A stretch of DNA of 62,000 nucleotides from Phoronis australis (Eukaryota > Phoronida > Phoronidae). Position 1 is the first letter of the stretch, and each line of letters begins with the position of its first letter. The stretch lies in the NCBI GenBank assembly GCA_002633005.1, contig NMRA01000016.1, forward strand, positions 10,122 through 72,121, written 5' to 3'. Position numbers and translations under genes: made by a program. Below the pieces are notes generated by a model that did no database searches, was not told the origin of the DNA, and saw only the letters and a program-made list of their open reading frames with translations. Below, one piece after another: positions 56,101-62,000 of this stretch.

Positions 56101-59100
56101 CCGCAAAGAGATGTCCTATTACGACGTGAAGACGTTGAACATGATGTACAACTGTTCAGGTTTGTTTGATTTGTTTTCCTTTCCTTTAATGGAAGGCCAG
56201 CCTGCTGCTGTGGCCCTAAACGCAATTCGAAGGTATAGTGATGACGTACAATGTATCTGCCATTAGTATGACGCGATTTGGACCCACGTTTTTCAAAAAT
56301 TTTAGAGAGCCACCGGTTCAATTGAGCTCGTGAAATGTTTACAACGTTAAGTCTGGCTCACACATTTCAGTGCTATTTTGATTGGGGTTTCAAAACGCCA
56401 AAATGGCGTATTACTAGACAATTGAGCAACGTTAATTATCTTGACCTGGTCACGTGTATCAGCTGCAGAACCTTGCTCGAGACTGTACTTCAAGACTGAC
56501 CAATCACACTATGTGAAATCTGAAAGTTCATTCTAAGGTCGAATAGTGAGAGTCATTAGTCATGTGAACGTCCGCGATGTCAAAATCCTGACCAACGTAA
56601 TACCAGTAGCCGGAATTGGTTGCCAGAGACAAGTTCAAGTGATCAAAACCACTGCTCGAGGCAGTAGTCCCCCATCGTGATTTCGGTTGCTTATCCACCC
56701 TACATGATACCTCTTACTGTCGCCAATATACCTGAATTGCGATTGATGTATTGGCCGTTAGATTGTTCTCGTCAGGGTTGATTGACTGTTATTTAACCAA
56801 TTCTGGTGCAGGATCAGTTTAAAATGTCTGTAACGAGACGATGTATATTTATGTACCCGGACCGTTGATAGGATTCTTTCACGGGATATCTTGAATACTC
56901 TACGCTGGCGAATGCATGCCTCAACGTTTGATGTCGTAATTTTCGAATTTCCAAAAATAATGTGTGTGCATCTTACCCAGAAAGCAATTCCCCTACAAAC
57001 AATACGTTTAGAGCGTATTTAACGATTGCACTCCATTTTGCAGGTATGCCCAAAATGTATTTTGCACAGCCAAGTACAGTTCTAAAAGCTCGGTAATGAA
57101 AGATTTGGAGTCGTGTTTTATTTGTAGCTGGCTGTAATCTTCAATGCCAGAATGACGGCTACTCTATTAGAGACAGTCAGGGTACTTGTCGGTGCACCTG
57201 TCCCGATTACTTCAAGGGCACGCACTGCGAGCTGATTGATGACAAAGGAGGTACTTTTCACATTTGAGACTTGCTTTCGTCAAAGTTAAGAAAACCTTAC
57301 GTAGACCAAAATATTGTCCCAGAAACACTGGCGGCTTACCGACCAGAAGATTTTCGTCAATGTTTAAAATCACTTGAGCGACATTAATTATGTATTGTAT
57401 GTAAATGGTTAAGCTTGATCGTGAAAGCATTCTTTTCCTTGTGACCTACAATGTGTTTTTTAATGCACGGATTCACCTATCATGGCGGACATAAAAATGC
57501 TCATTGGTATTAGACATCGTGCCCACAAAACAATATAGAAGTCACATGATGATTACAGAATGTAGGAAGCAGTATGACCTGGTGGGATAAGTGTTTGCCT
57601 CCTTTACTCAAAGTCGTGGGTTCGAGTCCAACTGAGACACACTGCTAGACGCTCGAGTCAAGTCTCCACCTTATCACCTCTGTTTTAATTATGAAAAGAG
57701 CATACATTTTTGAGCAGTGCAATCCGTCCACCAGAGAGGTCTACGCATGCCGATACAATCAATTTGTATCACACCACCTGCACTTATTTTTTACATTTTA
57801 CATTCTATTTTCGTGCAGATTCAAGATAATGCTTTAAGTTCGAGTCTGAACTCGTTTTCACTCAAGATTATAGCTCGAATGTAAGAGCCATCAAATGCGA
57901 ACTTGGACTAGATATTGACCACCAAAATCCAGAACAAGCACATTATAATTGATGTTTATCTTCATTTAGCACAAAAGTAGAATGTCACATGTCAACGAAA
58001 ACAGTTGCAAGTTCGGTACCGAGTACCTGAAATACCTGAAATACTTGAAATACCTGTCACGGACAGGATCATTGGGCATATGCTTGTACATTGATCCCCT
58101 CCCCAGACACAGAACTCCAGGGGTGACGTTGCCTGTAAGCATCTCGGTACCGAGTAGAAAGAGTAGACCCGAGGAGTGAACATGGTATTAGTGTATCATT
58201 ATTGCCATCGACAAATTTTATATTCTACAGGCTGCAGTGGGAAATACAAACTCCAAGATGCTGGAGATGTGGTCACGATTTTCGGAGAAAGCACTAAAGA
58301 ACGAGACGATAGACAATGTGTGTATCTTATTGAGGTGAGCAAATTTGCTAGGAACAGTTATTGGTCACATGTAAACAGAATACTGACTGATGTCGTCTTA
58401 TTTGAAGCAGTATATGTAATTCTTCTACTGCAATGCATTCTTGCATTAAAGGTGTCAAAAAATGTGTCATTTAGGTCAGTTTTTACGTTTTTTTCCAGAG
58501 TTCAAGGATTCTTAGAGTCCATTTCAACGCTTTTTTCCTGAAAAGAATTTTCCGCTGCTATGCCACATTGGAAGTTCGCTTTAATCTCATTGGCCAACTC
58601 GGCATTACGTAAGTTGCAAAACGCTATTTCTAATAGAGATGGAACTCTCTACAACTTATTAGTGTTTGTCACTAGTCTCATTTGGTAAATTCTTTTTAAA
58701 CAATTGTTCCGGTGTGACGTACCAGGGTTGTGTTGTCCTTAATAAAAGCACGTCAAAATCTAGGCAGTATTTTCATCCTACGTTCTTGCATATGTTACGG
58801 AGTGATTGTTTGTGAAGGGTTAGGTTGCGCAGTTGGCTGCGAAGTGGACTATACGTGTTGCAAAGTAGACTGTTAAGGCCTACGGGTGATTAGAGTGGCC
58901 TGTGTCTTTAATAGTTAACTTTCGAAATATTGAAATTCACTAAACCGCCAGACGGCGATCAGGTCTTTGGTTGACAGGCGTTCACCGGCACCTACAGATG
59001 CCATGTTATGGGGACGATAGGTTTCAACCAACTGTTATAAATATCATTTTAATACCTTTCCTGCTATTATAGTGCCACTACTGTCCGGGGGGTGGGTGAA

Positions 59101-60814
59101 CTAATGTCCTTCGACGAAGGCAAACCTTTTCACATTGGATGAACAAGGACATGGTATTACTTTCATTTATCACTCCGAATAAGTATCCACCGAGAAAGCC
59201 ACCCTGCTCCGTTGATAAAGCGTGAGAATTTCAATCCCAGCCGGTGTAAAAAAGCTGAAATAAATTTGTAAACTTAAACTAATCCAACGGTGGGAGAAGC
59301 CGACAGTAGAAGATGTCCCTCTGCGTCTAAATTAATGAACCACAATGTAGTAGGCGAACTTCTGTCAACTAAATCTGAGTCGACATCAACCGGAAGTCCA
59401 TTTCGGGCTTCCATTACTCTCGAGAGCATCGCTGTAGTTAGCCGGAATAGAAAAAAAAACGTTTGGGAGATCGCGAGGTTACGGTCGAAACACTCTACTT
59501 TCGCTGGCCTAATTTTTCGCAATCTCGACAAACTGACATAAGGACTTTTGGAATATTCTGTCGGTCGACTGAGTTCTCCGGCACACTCGTGTGTGTTTGA
59601 AATACAGTATAGATGTAATCAAGTATGTCCTTTACGCATGCGTATTATTTACTCAAGTAGCTTCGTAGTATGTCATAATCCGGTGAGGGAAGTTTGGTGA
59701 TTGCGAACAACCATTCAATAGTCCTACTCAATGACTTTCAGGCTTTGCGGAACCCGACCACCGGAGGATTTCTCCACCCTTGACGGTAGTGGTATGAAAA
59801 AGTTGTTGCTGGTGTTCCGCGAGTCAAGATCATTTCGCCATTCGGCCAAATACAATATTTCGATATTTGCGTCAGATCCTACAGGTAGTATGACTAGTTA
59901 AGGCATACCGTGTAGTGATAGTGGGTTTGAGCACCGATGAACCGATGAGTGCGAAAGCCTTGCATCACAAAACTTGAGTTTTCTAATTTCAAATAGTGCC
60001 ATTGCTGTAACAGACAAGGTTAGCTAGTTTTGGTCATAATCTTAAAACTGTTAAAGAATCTTTCAAATTTTGTAAGTGCAATGAGTAGATAGGGAACCCG
60101 TACATTTATAGCACTTTAGCGACGCATTGTCACCGCACTAAGGTTAAGAAGGTTTTGGCGGTGAGTTTAACATTTGAATGCAACTAATTTACCATTTCAA
60201 GGTGACTTAGAAGTATGCTGATTCCACCTATGTCATCATAATCGCAATATGACCTTGACCTATTTCAGATCCCTGTTTAAAGAACCCTTGTCCAGTAGGT
60301 GCTGCGTGTATCTTCCAGGCGCCCAGTTCATTTCGATGCCTTTGCCCGCCGGGAAAAGCTGGAAAAGACTGCAATGTTAAAGGTTCAACACGTTCAGCTT
60401 GAGCGAGAACTCTTCTATGTGTTTAACTTTGCGGGCTTATTCTTTCAGCGAATTACGTACGACACCTAGCAGTTACTTTGTACTTTTCGCTGTATTGAAT
60501 ACGTTAATACGCGTCCACCGTGTTACATGTGTCTTAATCTTTTGCCGTGCAATGTGTGAAACTAAGATTGCGGCCAAGAAACGATTTTTTCAGTTTATGC
60601 TCATGGCATAAGTTTTTTAGTGCCGTTATAGCTTAATGAAGTTCAGGGATGAGTACGGCGTGCGGATAGAATCCTCCGATTACGTCGCTAGTCATGCTTT
60701 CAGATCCGTGCGTGCCTAATCCTTGTCATGAGAAAGCGACCTGCAGCGGCGTGGGTGACTCCTTCAAGTGTAAATGCCCGTCTGGCTTATTTGGAACGGC
60801 TTGTGACTCCGCAG
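41000..60814 (+). CDS. Astacin-family metalloprotease with EGF and CUB modules, 3'-partial gene
   Basis: The exons 41238-41328, 41599-41731, 51554-51638, 53913-54104, 56030-56159, 57128-57250 and 58231-58334 join without phase conflict. 59742-59884, 60269-60382 and 60704-60814 belong to the same chain after a gap. A candidate N-terminal exon is 41000-41113. The zinc protease domain starts GRLWENAKVPYRF, followed by KAALALIQKQTCLKF, GCFSIIGRAGRKGQFVRL, the zinc motif HEVLHALGMVHEQ with SDRD, and the Met-turn SLMHYG. The domain ends MSYYDVKTLNMMYNC. Then come an EGF module, a split CUB domain and two more EGF modules. This plan resembles the BP10/SpAN and tolloid-type extracellular proteases of marine deuterostomes. 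The signal peptide and one CUB exon were not found, and the gene continues past the right edge. The 9.8-kb third intron is enlarged by transposons. Confidence 0.88.
41238..41328 (+). CDS. Astacin exon (start of the mature protease domain)
   Basis: The acceptor is gtcttccag and the donor is GTAGGG. It encodes RRKVYGRLWENAKVPYRFET, matching the W-x-x-x-x-I/V-P-Y opening of astacin domains just after a dibasic cleavage site. It leaves in phase 1. Confidence 0.8.
41599..41731 (+). CDS. Astacin exon (T-C-L-K-F block)
   Basis: The acceptor is tgttatag and the donor is GTAATA. It encodes GEGIVKAALALIQKQTCLKF and then SYHLIFSNGDG. The I-x-x-A-x-x-x-I-x-x-x-T-C-x-x-F pattern is diagnostic. It leaves in phase 2, and reading past its donor hits TAA at once. 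Confidence 0.85.
41769..45258 (+). mobile_element. CR1/L2-type non-LTR retrotransposon with 2A peptide, APE nuclease and RT
   Basis: The first long frame (41769-43586) is open from a GTG. Its first ATG (41949) starts a 22-residue hydrophobic leader that ends in the 2A motif GDVEENPG|P at 41991-42017. Then follow an AP-type endonuclease (NINSIKS, IVALCET, INGDFNARN, NFDHHT) and the start of the reverse transcriptase. A frame change near 43550 moves the reading into 43514-44983, which holds YRPITLLN, QFGFLRGNSTVAQL, the LDIAFAFDCVPHDLL block, GVPQGSVLGPLLF and the catalytic YADD in YLYADDTALF. A second frame change near 44955 leads to a C-terminal stretch with CKCGDH and HIFFKCPLIES that stops at about 45256. 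2A-type ribosome-skipping peptides are known from APE-type LINEs of sea urchin and amphioxus. The two frame changes suggest a recently dead copy, in the same orientation as the host gene. Confidence 0.9.
41991..42017 (+). other. 2A translational recoding motif
   Basis: It encodes G-D-V-E-E-N-P-G-P, an exact match to the D-x-E-x-N-P-G-P consensus, preceded by the hydrophobic stretch VIGMCLLLA. In known 2A peptides the ribosome skips the Gly-Pro bond, so the nuclease-RT chain would begin at the final Pro and the short leader would be released. Confidence 0.92.
45259..45487 (+). mobile_element. LINE 3' untranslated tail
   Basis: After the last stop comes AT-rich sequence with TTCAATAAATATATATCACA and a short A-run (GTGAAAAAAA), the likely 3' end of the element. 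I could not identify a target-site duplication. Confidence 0.5.
46170..47550. mobile_element. 1.4-kb inverted-repeat DNA element with a nested MITE
   Basis: The left region (46170-46330: TTTTCACCGAATCC, GAGACCTTGAGAATTTCACC, TCGGCTTTTAATCGGG, ACGAGTTCTCGAAAACGG) returns inverted at 47425-47550 (CCGTTTTCGAGAACTCGTG, GCCGAAGCCGAGAAAAAGCC, GGTGAAAGTCTCAAGGTCTT). The arms are about 150 bp with some divergence. The core is AT-rich without ORFs and contains the Harbinger-like MITE copy B. Confidence 0.65.
46396..46643. mobile_element. Harbinger-like MITE, copy B, with ATA target duplication
   Basis: GGGCCCGTTCCAAC at the left and TTGGAACAGGCCC at the right, flanked on both sides by ATA (46393-46395 and 46644-46646). 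A 3-bp AT-rich target and GGGCC ends fit the PIF/Harbinger superfamily. Confidence 0.8.
48830..48972. mobile_element. Palindromic MITE, copy 3
   Basis: It shares GACTTCGCGAGATGTTGCCG and the right end GAGGTTCTAGTGTTACTGAA with the copies at 19.2 and 20.6 kb. The left arm is diverged. Confidence 0.6.
49380..50420 (-). pseudogene. Transposon-associated protein relic (SESQNGKDLCDRKIAP type)
   Basis: On the minus strand 50409-49966 encodes YDISESQNGKDLCDRKIAPL, then a charged helix-rich stretch and GIRVWKSFHVDDGKFL. After a break, 49678-49412 encodes KRSTRFSSKVKNFLTNIFDE. A third frame at the end reads VDFFEVVCSNVYDDAISAED to a stop near 49392. I recall the same order of blocks (S-E-x-Q-x-G-K-D-x-C-D-R and S-T-R-F-S-x-x-x-K-x-F-L-x-x-I-F) in highly repeated uncharacterised invertebrate proteins, which suggests a mobile origin. 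This cannot be checked here. The frame breaks make it a relic, and no function is assigned. Confidence 0.5.
51554..51638 (+). CDS. Astacin exon (G-C-x-S-x-x-G-R block)
   Basis: The acceptor is gtttttcag and the donor is GTGAGT. With the two bases carried over it encodes GCFSIIGRAGRKGQFVRLQ and KYRTCIR, where astacins have G-C-x-S-x-x-G-R-x-G-G-x-Q-x-x-S-L. Phases 2 in and 0 out fit both neighbours exactly. It lies between two transposon-derived stretches and is easily missed. Confidence 0.82.
51639..53912 (+). other. Astacin intron 2.3 kb with a transposon gene relic
   Basis: Apart from the minus-strand relic at 52778-53420, no gene was recognised. Confidence 0.5.
52778..53420 (-). pseudogene. 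Transposon-associated protein relic (FHAVAGFGTNSYF type)
   Basis: On the minus strand 53287-52778 encodes SGTSKKRRYIPIEAL, LFAFHAVAGFGTNSYFANH, WKVFQEHHRLLKNL, FVCSIF, and then LPPTHNARRFHLMRVHCQVK and PELPAPSDMG. Upstream, about 53290-53400, fragments such as PDVLLLLV continue in other frames with stops. I recall near-identical block order (FHAVTGCDTTSYF, then WKVFKEHH, then LRFHLMR) in large families of uncharacterised, probably transposon-encoded proteins of marine invertebrates and cnidarians. The start is degraded, so it is scored a pseudogene. Confidence 0.55.
53913..54104 (+). CDS. Astacin catalytic exon (zinc motif and Met-turn)
   Basis: The acceptor is gtcttgcag and the donor is GTGATC. 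It encodes EGAVAHEVLHALGMVHEQTR, then SDRDDYVSINFDNL and HSLMHYGAK. The three zinc His, the general-base Glu and the Met-turn with Tyr are all present, so this exon looks catalytically intact. It is 64 codons in phase 0. Confidence 0.96.
54105..56029 (+). other. Astacin intron, nothing firm
   Basis: About 55790-55860 shares GAGATGTTGCCGT and flanking words with the palindromic MITE family. Otherwise no gene or repeat was recognised. Confidence 0.45.
56030..56159 (+). CDS. Astacin exon (end of the protease domain)
   Basis: The acceptor is acttttcag and the donor is GTTTGT. It encodes EFRINYKKPTISVKAKFLEN, then IGNRKEMSYYDVKTLNMMY and NC. The P-T-I and I-G-x-R-x-x-x-S-x-x-D blocks and the final Cys fit. 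It leaves in phase 1. Confidence 0.88.
57128..57250 (+). CDS. EGF-like exon of the astacin gene
   Basis: The acceptor is atttgtag and the donor is GTACTT. It encodes AGCNLQCQNDGYS, then GTCRCTCPDYFKGTHCE. Six Cys are spaced as an EGF module, with phase 1 on both sides as usual for shuffled modules. Confidence 0.92.
57571..57645 (+). repeat. Degenerate tRNA-like sequence
   Basis: An exact B box (GGTTCGAGTCC at 57619) lies downstream of a weak A-box-like TGGTGGGATAAG at 57580. There is no clean acceptor stem. A SINE head or dead tRNA. Confidence 0.4.
58010..58160. repeat. 9-bp microrepeat between two TCGGTACCGAG palindromes
   Basis: ACCTGAAAT is repeated about 3.5 times at 58024-58055. TCGGTACCGAG occurs at about 58013 and 58143. 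Confidence 0.7.
58231..58334 (+). CDS. CUB domain exon, first part
   Basis: The acceptor is attctacag and the donor is GTGAGC. It encodes GCSGKYKLQDAGDVVTIFGE and then DDRQCVYLIE, resembling the opening of CUB domains (C-G-x... then C-x-Y/W-x-I). It leaves in phase 0. Confidence 0.7.
58335..59741 (+). other. Region expected to hold the missing middle CUB exon
   Basis: The flanking exons leave in phase 0 and enter in phase 2, so an exon whose length is 2 modulo 3 should lie here. I could not find one with CUB motifs. Overlapping frames on both strands at 59274-59541 show no known domain. Confidence 0.5.
59742..59884 (+). CDS. CUB domain exon, last part
   Basis: The acceptor is gactttcag and the donor is GTAGTA. 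It encodes LCGTRPPEDFSTLDGSGMKK, then LLLVFRESRSFRHSAKYNIS. The C-G-x-x-x-P and the hydrophobic beta-strand LLLVF followed by an S-x-x-Y ending match the second half of a CUB domain. It leaves in phase 1. Confidence 0.78.
60269..60382 (+). CDS. EGF-like exon
   Basis: The acceptor is tatttcag. It encodes DPCLKNPCPVGAACIFQA, then SFRCLCPPGKAGKDC. The donor GTTCAA at 60383 is weak but keeps phase 1 on both sides. Confidence 0.85.
60704..60814 (+). CDS. EGF-like exon
   Basis: The acceptor is tgctttcag and the donor is GTATGA. It encodes DPCVPNPCHEKATCSGVGDS, then FKCKCPSGLFGTACD. It has the same phase and spacing as the preceding module, so this is a tandem EGF pair. Confidence 0.9.
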
Positions 60815-62000
60815 GTATGATCAACGTTCACCATGAAATTGCTTAGAACCCAAGCATTGCCACGTGATCTGAGACATCGTTGTATTTCCGTTATTATCAC
60901 AATAGAGGCGGGCACCGCAAAATAAATGTATGTATACCACCCCCCTTCCCCCTGAGCACCGACATTGCCTTTTACGGATAGCATGAAAATTTTATGCGCA
61001 CACTAGTGTAGCCTACCAATCAGTCAATTTGAAAATAAATCTACGGACTTCTCGCATTCGAGGAATGCCGTTGAACTCATGCTGTGTCGTACAGTATGCA
61101 GGAGCGACCGGAATGATTCCAAGTAGCAGACTGAGCAAATAGATATTCGATGACATGCGTTTAGTTGTTGGTCGTCTCTGCCAGCTTATCGGTCACATTA
61201 TGTATCTATGTCGGCTCTGGGATTGTCAGCCTCACTTCTTTTAAATTCATGCATCTGTATTGACTATTTCTAAATGTCTCAACTCTCAGGGGCTTGAGCG
61301 GTTGGTGAAAACCATTGCTTGATATCAGTAGTGCACTAGGATGTCACATGGGAGACTTCGTTAGCCCAAAATGCGATGTGCTGGCCCAGTTGCTGTCACT
61401 TATCTAAATCCAGTTGTGGAGAGGGTCGACGACATGTGTGTCCTTTAGAGCAAATTTGATTGACTGATGCCTAGGGCTCAGCAATTTTATACGCAAACCT
61501 GAGGAAACAGTGATACGATTCTGCCATCATATTTTGAATATTGCCTTCAAATCTGTGCTGGACAAAGTAGACGTATTTTACGGTGGTAAACCATTCTGAT
61601 TTATTTGTATTGTGCTCCAGTCACCTCGGCGTTGTTTTTATAGCAATCTGTGCTTTACCAAGCTATATATTTCACTCACCAGTAACCGGTAAATCGGCCG
61701 TCATCGAGTTGAAATTTATGTCACTCTGGTAAATTCTAGACATCACCGTAAGTTGTACTCTATTTTAGATCTGAAGACGAATTTCTGTTTACAAACATTT
61801 GATGTGAACAGTTCAAGTGTCTTGAGGAATTTTTCCTTTTTTGAAGTTAAAATTTACAAGGCTGCTATACACCCGCCTTAAACTATTTTTAGATAGACCA
61901 CGTGCCGTTATGAAATTGTTACAGTATGTCAAGTGAAAGGTAATGGGGCTATTCGGAGAATTCTCCTCAAGGTGTCGCTGCTGTACTAGTGGTGATTGAA
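60815..62000 (+). other. Right end of the window, inside the astacin gene
   Basis: The last recognised exon ends with an open phase 1, so the gene continues. A possible exon starts at about 61770 after TCTATTTTAG (frame DLKTNFCLQTFDVNSSSVLR), but it has no recognisable domain and is not called. Confidence 0.4.

Noticed and set aside
57571-57645. Functional tRNA gene
   Set aside because: Only the B box is good. The A box is off consensus and no acceptor stem forms.
1-62000. CRISPR array or bacterial operon
   Set aside because: Repeats are dispersed or minisatellite type, genes have spliceosomal introns, and no evenly spaced repeat-spacer pattern exists.

Overview
This is animal nuclear DNA: AT-rich, intron-rich, and full of interspersed repeats. 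The coding signal is short exons with canonical GT-AG borders whose reading phases join without conflict. The gene content (a nose-resistant-to-fluoxetine-like acyltransferase, a polypeptide GalNAc-transferase, a lone fibrinogen-domain lectin and an astacin with EGF and CUB modules) together with a non-LTR retrotransposon carrying a 2A recoding peptide suggests an invertebrate deuterostome (cephalochordate, hemichordate or echinoderm). The sequence alone does not settle the species.

Layout. (1) 1-11.3 kb, + strand: the last ten exons of an NRF-6-like multi-pass membrane acyltransferase, whose 5' part lies outside the window; one intron holds a 1.4-kb inverted-repeat DNA transposon and a 14-bp minisatellite. 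(2) 14.4-16.95 kb, - strand: a complete three-exon polypeptide N-acetylgalactosaminyltransferase of 576 codons. (3) 17-26.8 kb: a gene-poor stretch of transposon debris with palindromic MITEs, a 170-bp near-perfect hairpin, a tRNA-like SINE head, a Penelope-like GIY-YIG remnant and two acidic ORF relics. (4) 26.8-38.5 kb, + strand: a complete small secreted fibrinogen-related protein (five exons, 241 codons). Its introns hold two approximately 1-kb tandem duplications, each with one N at its junction, and relics of two LINE families. (5) 38.5-41 kb: a polypurine tract and a perfect CACGTG hairpin. (6) 41.0-60.8 kb and beyond, + strand: an astacin metalloprotease gene with catalytic exons, an EGF module, part of a CUB domain and two further EGF modules, running off the right edge. 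Its large intron holds a nearly full-length CR1/L2-type LINE with a 2A peptide, a Harbinger-like MITE nested in a 1.4-kb inverted-repeat element, and transposon-derived gene remnants.

The genes do not form an operon or a single pathway. Three of the four products would enter or act in the secretory pathway: the GalNAc-transferase in the Golgi, and the lectin and protease outside the cell. No CRISPR array, rRNA or confident functional tRNA was seen. Exon borders were set by eye from splice consensus, reading phase and family motifs. No database search was run, so family names rest on recognised motifs.
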